A DNA stretch of 64,000 bases from Acidimicrobiia bacterium (GCA_022819505.1 JAJEHD010000019.1:554802-618801), one strand, 5' to 3'; shown: positions 8,370 through 16,728, counted from the first letter of the stretch. The notes: generated from the sequence alone by a model not told the origin. Numbers and translations are program-made.

Positions 8370-9374
8370 ATGAAGTGCGTGCAGGTGACTGCGCCCGGGC
8401 GCCTGGCCCACACCGACGCGGCCGATCCCACCGCGCTCGACCCCACCCACGCCGTGGTCAAGATCGACACCGTCGGGATCTGCGGGACCGACGTGAAGAT
8501 CCTCGGCGGGGCGATCGGTGTCTCCTACCCGCGGATCATGGGCCATGAGATGGTCGGTGTCGTGGAGGTGGCCGCCGACACGGGCCCGCCTTCGGGCCGC
8601 CGGGTGCTCATCGACCCGGCCATCGTCTGCGGAACCTGCGCCATGTGCCGCAAGGGCCGCGGCAACATCTGTCTCGAGGGCGGCCTGTTGGGCCGTGACG
8701 CCGACGGCGTGTTCGCCGAGTACGCGGCTGCGCCGAGCCACCGGCTGCTGGAGGTCCCCGACTCGGTCAGCGGTGCCGCGGCGGGACTGCTGCAGGTGCT
8801 GGGGACCTGCGTGCACGCCCAGCGCGGCGCGCCGGTGTATGTCGGCGATATCGCGGTCGTGCTGGGCCTCGGCGTCAGCGGCCTGCTGTTCACCCAACTG
8901 CTGCGGGCGGCCGGAGCCACCGTGGTGGGCGTGACCCGCTCCGAGTGGAAGCGGGACCTCGCCCGCCGGCTGGGCGCGGCCGCGGTGGCCGCACCCGGCG
9001 ACGCCGACTCGCTGGTCCGGGAGATGACCGGGGGCCGGGGAGCTGACCTTGTGGTCGAGGCCGTCGGGACCGAAGCGACCCTGGCCCAGGCCATCGAGCT
9101 GGCCGCCACCGGCGGCGAGGTGATCGTGTTCGGCACCCTCACCGGCGGAGGCCGGGGCCTGCCCTACTACCAGCTCTACTTCAAGGAGCTCATCCTGCGG
9201 AACCCTCGGGCCGCCACTGTCGACGACTACGCCCGCGGGATCGAACTGGCCGCATCGGGTGTGCTCGACCTCGAGGCCATCGTCACCGACCGTTTCGGTC
9301 TCGCGGAGGCGCCGGCGGCCTTCGAGCGAGTCAAGAGCTCCGACTCGCTGAAGGTGCTGATGTCGGTGGCCTGA
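8370..9374 (+). CDS. Zinc-dependent medium-chain dehydrogenase (alcohol/threonine dehydrogenase-like)
   Basis: 334 residues. The catalytic zinc site is seen as C38 (ICGTD) and H59 (MGHE). The structural zinc cysteines are C87, C90, C93 and C101. The NAD(P)-binding Rossmann fold follows (GLGVSG). The family oxidises sorbitol, threonine and similar alcohols. ATG at 8370 is chosen because GGGGAG lies just upstream and the protein then begins as family members do; an upstream extension to 8313 has no support. It is divergent from the GntR gene, so both share a 74-nt control region. Substrate unknown. Confidence 0.8.
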   Translation: MKCVQVTAPGRLAHTDAADPTALDPTHAVVKIDTVGICGTDVKILGGAIGVSYPRIMGHEMVGVVEVAADTGPPSGRRVLIDPAIVCGTCAMCRKGRGNICLEGGLLGRDADGVFAEYAAAPSHRLLEVPDSVSGAAAGLLQVLGTCVHAQRGAPVYVGDIAVVLGLGVSGLLFTQLLRAAGATVVGVTRSEWKRDLARRLGAAAVAAPGDADSLVREMTGGRGADLVVEAVGTEATLAQAIELAATGGEVIVFGTLTGGGRGLPYYQLYFKELILRNPRAATVDDYARGIELAASGVLDLEAIVTDRFGLAEAPAAFERVKSSDSLKVLMSVA

Positions 9375-9380
9375 GCCCAA

Positions 9381-9421
9381 GAGGCCGCTAGCTGGCAAGG
9401 AGGTGGCCTCTAGCTGGCGAG
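9381..9421. repeat. Imperfect 19-nt tandem repeat (period 22) over the ABC ATPase stop codon
   Basis: Copies at 9381-9399 and 9403-9421 share the core CTAGCTGGC and differ at three positions. The second copy contains the stop codon of the ATPase gene at 9410, so its last codons and stop are duplicated just downstream. AGAGGCC (9380-9386) and GGCCTCT (9405-9411) also form a small inverted repeat between the two convergent genes. Confidence 0.6.
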
Positions 9422-10150
9422 AAGGTCGAGCTCTTCGAACTTGCGCAGCACATGGGCCTTCGCTACCGCCACCTCGTCGTCGGCGGGATCGCGAGGGAAC
9501 GGCAGGTCGATCTGGATGTCGTCCTCGAGGCGCCCGCCCTTGGCGAACACCAGGATCCGGTTCGACAGCTCGACCGCCTCGCCGACATCGTGGGTGACGA
9601 ACACCACCATCTTCTTGGTCTCGTCCCACATGTGGTGCAGCTCCCGCCGCAGCGCCCGGGCGGTGATGGCATCGAGGTGGCTGAAGGGCTCGTCCATGAA
9701 CAGCACGTCGGGCTCGATCGAGAATGCCCGGGCGATGCCCACCCGCTGCTGCATGCCGCCGGACAGCTCGCCCGGGAACTTGTCTCCCTTGTCGCCCAAC
9801 TGGACCATCTCGAGGTAGCGCTGGCAGCGCTCCTTGGTGCCTTCGGAGCGATCCTCCTGGACGAACAGGAGGTTGTCGGTCACGGTGCGCCAGGGCAGCA
9901 GCCGGGCAGCCTGGAACACGTAGCCGGGCGCGGCCACGTGGCCGTCGCTGGTGATCTCGACCGTTCCATTGGTGGGGGTCTCGATCCCGGTGAGGATGTT
10001 GAGCAGCGTCGACTTGCCGCAGCCCGAGGGCCCGACGATGGACACGAAGCTGTGCCCGCTGATGTCGAGGTTCACATCCTCGAGCGCGACCACCTTGTCG
10101 TCGCCTACGCCGAACTCCTTGTGGAGGTTCTTGATTCTGATCTCAGCCAC
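9410..10150 (-). CDS. ABC transporter ATP-binding protein (taurine/nitrate/sulfonate type)
   Basis: 246 residues with a complete ATPase set: Walker A GPSGCGKST (40-48), Q-loop near Q80, signature LSGGM (129-133), Walker B D153 with E154, and the switch histidine H187. Sequence style and gene order match the SsuB/TauB/NrtD group, which powers uptake of small anions or aromatic-type compounds. It is the last gene of the minus-strand set substrate-binding protein, permease, permease, ATPase. A second, distinct ATPase is encoded divergently at 13836, so the importer may use a heterodimeric ATPase pair. Confidence 0.9.
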   Translation of the reverse strand: MAEIRIKNLHKEFGVGDDKVVALEDVNLDISGHSFVSIVGPSGCGKSTLLNILTGIETPTNGTVEITSDGHVAAPGYVFQAARLLPWRTVTDNLLFVQEDRSEGTKERCQRYLEMVQLGDKGDKFPGELSGGMQQRVGIARAFSIEPDVLFMDEPFSHLDAITARALRRELHHMWDETKKMVVFVTHDVGEAVELSNRILVFAKGGRLEDDIQIDLPFPRDPADDEVAVAKAHVLRKFEELDLLAS

Positions 10151-10200
10151 TTGATCGTCCGTTCACTCGTTGTCTCCGACAGTTCCTGCCCTCAGTGGGC

Positions 10201-11148
10201 CTATCCGTGCCTGGCGGTCTCTTCCTCGCCGTAGTGCTCGTGGTGCTCGCCGAAGGCCTCCTCGACTACCTCGGTCTGGAGCTGCGGCCGCCAGCGGAAG
10301 GCCCGGCGGCTGATGGGCTCGAAGACGAGCCGCTCGAAGAGGATGGCGAAGATCACGAAGAAGGCGGCGTAGCCGACCACACCGTGGGCCCGGTGGGCGT
10401 CGTACCAGAACTTGATGGTCCAGCCGGCGCCGTCCTGGCCGCCGAACACCTCGGCGATGACCAGGCCCTTCCAGCCGATGGAGAAGCAGTACCGGGCCGC
10501 CGCGAACATGAACGGCATCAGCGACGGCACCAGCACATGGCGGATCACCTTCGACTGGGGAACTTGGAACGAGCGGGCCATGTCGAAGAGCTCGCGCGGC
10601 GTGTTGCGCACCCCTTCCCGCACATTGACGATCACGAAGGGAATGCCCGCCAGGATCACCGTCAGGATCGGGCCCCGGTCGTCGAAGCCGAAGATGATGC
10701 TGTTGAACAGCGCCCAGGCCAGCGCGGGCATGGCCAGAATGGCCATGGTCCAGTCGTGGCAGAAGGCGTTGGTGGCCCGCGAGAGCCCCATGGCAAGCCC
10801 CAGGGCGGTGCCCAGGACCATGGCTATGGCAAAGCCTGACAGCAGCCGGCGCAGAGAAATGAAGAAGGTCTCGTAGAGGTTCTTGCGGGCAAGAGTGTCG
10901 GTGATGAACTCGTCCCACATGAACCCGCCGACCTCGCTGGGCGTGGGCAGCACGTCGACCGCGAAGGGCCAGATCTCCTCCACCGCTATCAGTGAGAGCT
11001 CCCACACCGCGAACAGCACGATGGGGAACAGCACCCGCGCCGAGAGCGGGGACTTGGCGATCTTCGTTGGGATCGCGAACAGGCGCTGCCCGGGGTTGGG
11101 CGCCGGCTGCGAGCCGGCGGTGCCCGGACGGGTCTCGGTGACGGTCAT
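10201..11148 (-). CDS. ABC transporter permease 1 (SsuC/TauC-like)
   Basis: 315 residues. After about 35 polar N-terminal residues come roughly six membrane segments and a BPD_transp_1-type cytoplasmic loop (EGVRNTPRELFDMARSF and following), the site of contact with the ATPase. The C-terminus is a long His- and Glu-rich hydrophilic tail. ATG at 11148 is chosen with GGGAGG about 10 nt upstream; the frame is open for 15 more codons, but these look like leader sequence. It sits 17 nt after the sister permease and 50 nt before the ATPase gene. Confidence 0.85.
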   Translation of the reverse strand: MTVTETRPGTAGSQPAPNPGQRLFAIPTKIAKSPLSARVLFPIVLFAVWELSLIAVEEIWPFAVDVLPTPSEVGGFMWDEFITDTLARKNLYETFFISLRRLLSGFAIAMVLGTALGLAMGLSRATNAFCHDWTMAILAMPALAWALFNSIIFGFDDRGPILTVILAGIPFVIVNVREGVRNTPRELFDMARSFQVPQSKVIRHVLVPSLMPFMFAAARYCFSIGWKGLVIAEVFGGQDGAGWTIKFWYDAHRAHGVVGYAAFFVIFAILFERLVFEPISRRAFRWRPQLQTEVVEEAFGEHHEHYGEEETARHG

Positions 11149-11165
11149 GGTCGTGAAGCCTCCCC

Positions 11166-12044
11166 TCAGGTCGCGGTGACGGCCTGGCGCCAACGGAAGT
11201 AGCGCCTCTCGATGGCTTCCAGCACGACCTTCTCGAGGAACAGGGCGAAGAAGAAGAAGGCCAGGATCCAGGTCAGGAACTCACTCATGTCGAACAGCAC
11301 GGCGCTGATCCGCATCTCGAAGCCGATCCCTGCCGACGACGAGAACACCTCGGTGAGCACGGTCACCTTCCAGGCGATCGAGAACCCGAAGCGCAGACCG
11401 GTGAACAGGTAGGGCGCCAGATGCGGGATCACGATCTGGCGGTTGCGCTTGAACACGTTCACCTGGAACGACTTGGCCATGTCGATCAGGTCCTTGGGCA
11501 GCGCCCTGATGCCCTCGGAGACGTTGACGGTGACCAGGGCAAAGGTGGTCAGGATGATGGCGATGGTCGGACCGAGGGGCCGGTTGCCGAAGATGATCGC
11601 GGTGATCAACACCCAGATCAGCCCCGGAGCGGACAGGCTGATCAGCACTGCGTCCTTGAAGAAGCCCTCGAACCACTTGGACTGCATCAGGATCCCGATC
11701 ATCGCTCCGATCAGGAACGACAGGCCGAAGCCGACCGCGATGCGGGTCAGCGTGGCCTGGAACGCCGCCGGCATCGTGCCTTCTCCCCAGATCTCGAAGA
11801 AGGTGGCCACTACCTCGGAGGGTCCGGGGAGCAGCTTGGGATCCAGGGGACTGCCCCGAAGGAAGCTGAAGATGTCGAGGAGGGCGAACTCCCAGATGGC
11901 CAGCACCGCGACGTAGCTGAGGATCCGCCAGAACCAGCGCGAGGTCAACTCGGAGCGGCGCGCCTTGCGAGCGAGCTCCTCCTCGGTGACACGAGCAGCC
12001 GGCGGTGTCTCGGTGGTGGCGCTGTCAGTTTCTGTGGTCGTCAC
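11166..12044 (-). CDS. ABC transporter permease 2 (SsuC/TauC-like)
   Basis: 292 residues, GTG start at 12044. A Thr/Glu-rich cytoplasmic N-terminus of about 35 residues is followed by about six transmembrane segments. The coupling loop (EGIRALPKDLIDMAKSF) is in the second half. It resembles permease 1 in layout but is clearly different in sequence, so the importer probably has a heterodimeric membrane part. The gene lies after a strong intercistronic hairpin (12136-12175) that separates it from the substrate-binding protein gene, which would leave permease levels lower than binding-protein levels. Confidence 0.87.
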   Translation of the reverse strand: MTTTETDSATTETPPAARVTEEELARKARRSELTSRWFWRILSYVAVLAIWEFALLDIFSFLRGSPLDPKLLPGPSEVVATFFEIWGEGTMPAAFQATLTRIAVGFGLSFLIGAMIGILMQSKWFEGFFKDAVLISLSAPGLIWVLITAIIFGNRPLGPTIAIILTTFALVTVNVSEGIRALPKDLIDMAKSFQVNVFKRNRQIVIPHLAPYLFTGLRFGFSIAWKVTVLTEVFSSSAGIGFEMRISAVLFDMSEFLTWILAFFFFALFLEKVVLEAIERRYFRWRQAVTAT

Positions 12045-12135
12045 AGTGGTTCACCTTAGAAAGACTGCTGCGAACGGCCGGGGCATCGGTGGCCGTACGC
12101 AAGCTCCCCTTACTCACATGTCTATCCCTGCGGTG

Positions 12136-12175
12136 GGCCGGCGGCCCCTGCAACACAACGCAGGGGCCGCCGGCC
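12136..12175 (-). terminator. Strong intercistronic hairpin between binding-protein and permease genes
   Basis: A perfect 16-bp inverted repeat (12136-12151 with 12160-12175) encloses an 8-nt loop, and the stem is almost all G and C. It lacks a T-run, so it may act as a partial terminator or as a 3' stabiliser of the binding-protein message. This is the usual arrangement when the binding protein must be made in excess over its permeases. Confidence 0.75.
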
Positions 12176-12246
12176 ACGGCAAGGATCGAGTGGCGGGCTG
12201 ACCGTTGGAGGGGACGCCGGTCAGCCAGCCACTCTCGCCGCAACAA

Positions 12247-13644
12247 CTAGGGGCCGACCACCTCGTAGCGAGGAGCCGGATAGCCCGCCGGGAGTCCGTT
12301 CGGGTTGTCGGGATGCAGCTCGGTCATGAAGTCGTAGATCGCGACCTCATTGTCGATCCACTCCTGGTCGAGGTAGACGCTCTCGACGAACCAGTCGTTG
12401 GCGCCCTGCATGAACTGGACGGTGAACTCAACGTCGGCCTCGTCCTCGACCGCGAAGTGCTGCGGATACGCCCGCACGATGTCGGCGGTGTTCTCCTCCC
12501 ACTCCGCGATGCCGATCTGCCACAGCTCCAGGAATGCGGCGACCTCACGCGGGTGAGAGTCGTACCACTCCTCGGTGGCGGTGAACAGGTTGGACATCAC
12601 ATGGTTCTTGCCGTCATTGAGGCCCGAGAACTCGTTGTAGAGCTGGAACGGCATCCGGCCGCCGTACATGATCTCGATCTCGCCGGCGCGCAGGTGCGGC
12701 ACCGCCGCCTCGGGAATAACCACCGCAGCCTCGCAGTCGCCGCGCAGCAGGTTGGTCGGGTTCACGAAGTGATCGTTGACGATCAGGTTGTAGTCGCCGC
12801 CACCGACGCGGTAGTCGATGCCGTGGAGCTGGTCGGCCAGCACCGTCCAGAAGCCGGTGTTCGACACGGGGCTGCTCACGCAGATGTTCGAGCCGAGCGG
12901 GATGTCGGCCAGAGTCTCGTACGGATCGCCGGCGCGTCGCATCATCGGCGAGCGCTGGAAGTTGTACTTGCCGAAGGTGACCGTCTTGATGGACGTCTCG
13001 TTCTCGAGCACCGGGATCTCCTGGGTGCCCATCGACACGATGTCGCCGTGGCCCCCTGCGAAGTAGGTGAACTCGTCCCAGGTGGAGCTGGTGTGGATGC
13101 GGATGTTGTTCTCCTCCTCCCACTGGGCCAGCAGACCGGTGTCGGTCAGCCAGTCCCAGACGGGGTCCGGAGCGAACGCGAACCGGATGATCGAGGCCGC
13201 CTCGGGCTCCATCATCGCCGCTTCCTGGGCGGCCATCGCCTCGGCCTGAGCGGCCTCAGCCTCGTCCTGAGCCGTCATTGCGTCGGCCTGAGCGGCCTCG
13301 GCAGCAGCCTGAGCGGCCTCAGCAGCCGCGAGGGCGGCATCGAGCTCGGCCTGGGCCGCGGCGGCAGCAGCCGCATCGGCCTCGCCGGCGGCTTCAGCGT
13401 CGGCCCGGGCCTGCTCGAGCGCAGCGAGCGCCGCAGCAGCCTGGGCGGCTGCATCATCGGCGGCGGCCTGGGCGGCGGCGGCCTCGGACTGGGCCGCATC
13501 CGCCTGTGACTGGGCCGCGGCGGCCTCGGCCTCGATCGCACTGGTGTCGACCACGGCCGGCTCGTCGTCGCCGCAGGCCGTAGCCAGCAGGCCGAGAGCG
13601 GCGATCGCCGTGACCACCTTTACCAGTCGGTTCCGTCTTGACAT
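12247..13644 (-). CDS. ABC substrate-binding lipoprotein with an alanine-rich coiled-coil stalk
   Basis: 465 residues. The signal peptide MSRRNRLVKVVTAIAALGLL ends in a lipobox ATAC, which puts the lipid anchor at C24. Residues about 35-145 are a striking Ala/Gln/Glu/Asp-rich segment with heptad-like spacing and no Pro, Trp, Tyr or Phe, predicted to be a long helix or coiled coil. A solute-binding domain of the NMT1/SsuA type follows (about 150-465). I chose ATG 13644 because GGGGAGG precedes it and it begins the signal peptide; the open frame extends 36 codons upstream without a secretion signal. The stalk would hold the binding domain well away from the membrane. Confidence 0.88.
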   Translation of the reverse strand: MSRRNRLVKVVTAIAALGLLATACGDDEPAVVDTSAIEAEAAAAQSQADAAQSEAAAAQAAADDAAAQAAAALAALEQARADAEAAGEADAAAAAAAQAELDAALAAAEAAQAAAEAAQADAMTAQDEAEAAQAEAMAAQEAAMMEPEAASIIRFAFAPDPVWDWLTDTGLLAQWEEENNIRIHTSSTWDEFTYFAGGHGDIVSMGTQEIPVLENETSIKTVTFGKYNFQRSPMMRRAGDPYETLADIPLGSNICVSSPVSNTGFWTVLADQLHGIDYRVGGGDYNLIVNDHFVNPTNLLRGDCEAAVVIPEAAVPHLRAGEIEIMYGGRMPFQLYNEFSGLNDGKNHVMSNLFTATEEWYDSHPREVAAFLELWQIGIAEWEENTADIVRAYPQHFAVEDEADVEFTVQFMQGANDWFVESVYLDQEWIDNEVAIYDFMTELHPDNPNGLPAGYPAPRYEVVGP

Positions 13645-13743
13645 TTTGTCCTCCCCTTCGCAGAGAATCGGATCCGGCCACCTCCCGGAGGGTGGCAGCC
13701 GCTTCGCCGGCTCGAGCCAGACGGTAGTCCCGAGGCCCAACCG

Positions 13744-13762
13744 ATCATGCACTATACATTAG
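13744..13762. promoter_or_regulatory. Putative regulon operator, site 2 (ABC importer promoters)
   Basis: The left half ATCATGCA is perfect; the right half TACATTAG matches six of eight. It lies in the 191-nt gap between the binding-lipoprotein gene and the divergent ATPase gene, the most AT-rich stretch there. The GATAAT at 13762-13767 could be a -10 element for the rightward promoter. Confidence 0.55.
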
Positions 13763-13835
13763 ATAATATCTTGCGCACCATCGGAGTCAAGTCGAGTCTC
13801 TGGCCGTACCGTCGGAGACTCCGGGGAGACCAGCA

Positions 13836-14594
13836 GTGCAGGTCGAACTGAACGCCGTCTCGTACCGGTACCGCGACGGCACGGCCGGCGAGGCGGAGGC
13901 CATCAAGGACCTCGACCTCGTCATCGAATCACGGTCGGTGCATGCCATCGTCGGCCCGACGGGCTGCGGCAAGAGCACCCTGCTGCGGGTGCTCGCCGGC
14001 ATCGTCGAGCCGCAGGCCGGCTCGGTTCGCTTCCGCGGTCGCCAGCTGCGCCCGAACCGCACGGCCATGGTGTTCCAGGACCCCACCCTGATCCCGTGGT
14101 GGTCGGTGGGTCGCAACATCGGCATCGGCGTGGAGTTCAGCGCCAAGCGCCGCCAGCTCTACCGCAAGATCCGATCCTTCAGCGCGGACCGCGTCGGACT
14201 CAAGGGAATGCTCAACCGGATGCCCTCGTCGCTCTCGGCCGGGCAGCAGACCCGTGCCGGCATGTCGAGAGCCTTCGCCCACGACGCCGATGTGCTGCTG
14301 CTCGACGAGCCGTTCGTGCACCTCGACGCCATAACCCGGCGCAAGCTCTGGGCCGAGTTCGAGACGGCCTGGCAGTTCGACCCGCGCACCTACGTGTTCG
14401 TCACTCACGACGTGGAGGAGGCAGTACTGCTGTCGGACCGGGTCACGGTGCTCGCCGGGCCGCCGGCATGGGCGCTGGAGACGGTGGAGGTCCCCCTGGC
14501 CCGACCACGAACCCGGGACACCCCCACAGAGCCGGGCTTCCGTTCGGTTGCGGCGTCGGTATGGGACGCCCTCGAGCGCGCCAGCCTCGGGTGA
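13836..14594 (+). CDS. ABC transporter ATP-binding protein 2, divergent partner
   Basis: 252 residues. Walker A GPTGCGKST (40-48), D157/E158 of Walker B and H191 are intact, and the signature is LSAGQ (133-137) instead of LSGGQ. It is not a copy of the ATPase at 9410: the helical subdomain differs and carries a basic segment (SAKRRQLYRKIR). Being divergent from an importer that already has an ATPase, it most likely pairs with that ATPase, or serves another permease. GTG start at 13836 with GGGGAG upstream. An MFS gene follows after 22 nt. Confidence 0.85.
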   Translation: MQVELNAVSYRYRDGTAGEAEAIKDLDLVIESRSVHAIVGPTGCGKSTLLRVLAGIVEPQAGSVRFRGRQLRPNRTAMVFQDPTLIPWWSVGRNIGIGVEFSAKRRQLYRKIRSFSADRVGLKGMLNRMPSSLSAGQQTRAGMSRAFAHDADVLLLDEPFVHLDAITRRKLWAEFETAWQFDPRTYVFVTHDVEEAVLLSDRVTVLAGPPAWALETVEVPLARPRTRDTPTEPGFRSVAASVWDALERASLG

Positions 14595-14616
14595 GCCGCA
14601 CCGGGGCGTCCAGTCC

Positions 14617-15837
14617 ATGAACGGGGCCGGCGACCGGCGATCGGCGATCGCCGGCCTCGCCGTGTCGACCACATCGATCGCGCTGGGGGCCCTGCCGGTG
14701 TTCCTGCTGGGTGCACTGGCCGTGTTCATCCGCGATGAGCTCGCATTCAGCGAGACCCGGCTCGGACTGGCAGCGTCGGCCTACTACCTGGCCTCGGCGC
14801 TCTCGTCAGTTCCCGGGGGCCGCTTCTGCGAGGCCGTCGGCGGCCGCCGGGCGGTGGCCGCCTCGGCCGTGCTGGGCGGAGCATCGATGCTTGCGATCGC
14901 GCTGCTCGCCCGCAACTACGGCGCGCTGCTCGGGTTGATGGTGGCGGCCGGCATCGCCAACGGCGCCGCCCTGCCGGCCTCCAACCTTGTGATGACCCAG
15001 CGGATCCCGGTTCGGCTGCAGGGTGCGGCCTTCGGGGTGAAGCAGTCGTCGGGGCCGATCAGCACCCTGCTGGCCGGGGCCTCGGTTCCCCTGCTGGGCC
15101 TGACCGTGGGCTGGCGGTGGGCGTTCCTGCTAGCGGCGGTCGCCACCGTCCCCCTGATCCTGTGGGGCCGCGGGGGCCCGCGTCGCAGCCGCGGCAGCGC
15201 GGCCCGTCCCACCCAAGGCGTGCCGGTGGGACCGCTGGTGGTGCTGGCCGCGGCCGCAGCCACCGCGGTGGTGGGCGGGGCGTCGGTGGCCGCGTTCTAC
15301 GTGGAGTCGGCCGTCGCGGCCGGAGTGGGGCCCGGGCCGGCGGGAACCATCCTCGCCGTCAGCAGCGTGACCGGCATCGGCTGCCGGGTCCTGTGGGGCG
15401 CGATGGGCGACCGGTCGCCCCGCCTCCACGTCCCGCTGCTGGCTGGACTCATGGCAGTGGGCGCCGCCTGCTTCGTGCTCATAGGACGGGTGTCGACGCC
15501 GGTGCCGCTGCTGGCCGTGACCGTCCTGGCCTTCGGGAGCGGCTGGGGCTGGCCAGCACTGTTCAACTACGCCATCGTGAGCCGCACCCCGTCGGCTCCG
15601 GGCCTGGCGACCGGCATCGCCGGGACCGGGCTCTACGCGGGCGGGATCGTGGGGCCGCTGCTGTTCGGCGCGGTCGTGGAGGCGCTGGGCTACTCAGCCG
15701 CGTGGCTCTGCGTGGCCGCCAGCGCGATGTGCTCGTCGCTGCTGATGTACGTGGGTGGTCGCTGGCTGGAGCGGGCCAGTCACATCCGCCCTAGCCCCGA
15801 GGCGGGAGGCCGAACGACGCTGAGCCACGGGTCGTGA
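14617..15837 (+). CDS. MFS transporter (cyanate/organic-anion permease-like)
   Basis: 406 residues with about 12 hydrophobic segments and a central cytoplasmic loop rich in Arg and Gly (GRGGPRRSRGSAARP). The loop after the second helix (GRFCEAVGGRRAV) is a version of the MFS motif GxxxDxxGRR. Likely a proton-coupled uptake or efflux carrier for an organic acid. ATG at 14617 is chosen; the open frame extends upstream into the ATPase gene. The last 47 nt overlap the end of the convergent hydratase gene at 15791. Confidence 0.8.
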   Translation: MNGAGDRRSAIAGLAVSTTSIALGALPVFLLGALAVFIRDELAFSETRLGLAASAYYLASALSSVPGGRFCEAVGGRRAVAASAVLGGASMLAIALLARNYGALLGLMVAAGIANGAALPASNLVMTQRIPVRLQGAAFGVKQSSGPISTLLAGASVPLLGLTVGWRWAFLLAAVATVPLILWGRGGPRRSRGSAARPTQGVPVGPLVVLAAAAATAVVGGASVAAFYVESAVAAGVGPGPAGTILAVSSVTGIGCRVLWGAMGDRSPRLHVPLLAGLMAVGAACFVLIGRVSTPVPLLAVTVLAFGSGWGWPALFNYAIVSRTPSAPGLATGIAGTGLYAGGIVGPLLFGAVVEALGYSAAWLCVAASAMCSSLLMYVGGRWLERASHIRPSPEAGGRTTLSHGS

Positions 15838-16237
15838 CGGTGCCGTCGAGCTTGCGAACCCAGAGATCGGCGTCGAAGGACCCCGCCTCCACGTCTACGG
15901 CGGTGACCGTCCCGCCGCACTCCAGGCTGTCACCGGCGTAGGCCGGGGCGAAGTGGCGGTAGCTGATCGACCGCGGCCACGCCCCGACGCCGAGCCAGGC
16001 CTGCACCGCCAGCATCATCCAGGCGCCCTGAAGCGGTCCGTGAACCAGCAGGCCGGGGTGGCCGTCGGTGCCGGTGGTGAAAGGGGCGTCGTAGTGGACC
16101 CGGTGCAGGAGCCAGGCCGCGGCGCTGAACATGAACAGGTCGATCTCGTCGGGCCGGCACGTCAGGAGCGGGATGTCGTCGCCGGCAGCCGGGATGGCCG
16201 GATCCCGCGGTGCGGTCCCGCCCTCGACGGCGCTCAC
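15791..16237 (-). CDS. MaoC-like hot-dog hydratase subunit (C-terminal type)
   Basis: 148 residues. The segment from FMFSAAAWLLHRVHYD to LLVHGPLQG is the hallmark of the C-terminal half of mesaconyl-C4-CoA or itaconyl-CoA hydratase-like and hydroxyacyl dehydratase proteins. The companion gene upstream encodes the other half with a 4-nt overlap, so the two probably form a heterodimer that acts as one two-domain hydratase. The expected reaction is addition or removal of water on an enoyl-CoA. Its 3' end overlaps the convergent MFS gene by 47 nt. Confidence 0.78.
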   Translation of the reverse strand: MSAVEGGTAPRDPAIPAAGDDIPLLTCRPDEIDLFMFSAAAWLLHRVHYDAPFTTGTDGHPGLLVHGPLQGAWMMLAVQAWLGVGAWPRSISYRHFAPAYAGDSLECGGTVTAVDVEAGSFDADLWVRKLDGTVTTRGSASFGLPPRG

Positions 16238-16728
16238 CGGTAGATCCTCGTGAAGCGCTCCCGCATGACCAGCTCCGAGTGCTGGTTCCAGAACGTGAAC
16301 TGGGTCTTGACGAAGGCCATCGGACCGGAGCGCCCGACCTTCTCGTAGATGTCGACGATCTCCTTGTGCAGGGTGATCGTGTCGCCCGCGACGACCGGCA
16401 CGCCCATCTCGATCTCGGTCTCACCGGCCATGGCCCGCTTGACGTCCAGCGGCGGCACGTCCTCGGTGGCCGAGCCGTCGACCTCGAGCCGGTCGCGGTC
16501 GGCGAGATGAGCAGCGTGCATGCGTATCACGTACGGGAAGTAGGGCGGCGCCAGCAGGTCCCGGTAGCCGGCGGCCCGGGCGGCTCCGGCGTCGGTGTGG
16601 ACGGGGTCGGTGGCCCCGATGGCGCGCGCGAAGCGCAGGATGTCGTTGCGGCCCACCTCGAAGGTGGCCCGCTCGAAGGGCTCGGCCGCCCATCGCCTGG
16701 CCTGTTCGCTGATGAGCGTGTGCTCCAT
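16234..16728 (-). CDS. MaoC-like hot-dog hydratase subunit (FAS1-type dehydratase N-terminal half)
   Basis: 164 residues, beginning as an N-terminal MaoC-like domain (ERATFEVGRNDILRFARAIG, then DPVHTD). The stretch LLAPPYFPYVI is typical of the FAS1-like dehydratase region. It overlaps the following hydratase gene by 4 nt, and its ATG directly follows the stop of the acyl-CoA dehydrogenase gene. The likely sequence of reactions is acyl-CoA to enoyl-CoA (dehydrogenase) to 3-hydroxyacyl-CoA (this pair). Confidence 0.78.
   Translation of the reverse strand: MEHTLISEQARRWAAEPFERATFEVGRNDILRFARAIGATDPVHTDAGAARAAGYRDLLAPPYFPYVIRMHAAHLADRDRLEVDGSATEDVPPLDVKRAMAGETEIEMGVPVVAGDTITLHKEIVDIYEKVGRSGPMAFVKTQFTFWNQHSELVMRERFTRIYR

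Noticed and set aside
9452..10234. Long open frame antisense to the ABC ATPase gene
   Set aside because: It mirrors a complete ATPase with all motifs, lacks family features and reflects GC-rich codon bias on the opposite strand.
12247..13752. Binding lipoprotein starting at 13752
   Set aside because: The extra 36 codons carry no signal sequence; ATG 13644 begins a clear lipoprotein signal with a good Shine-Dalgarno.
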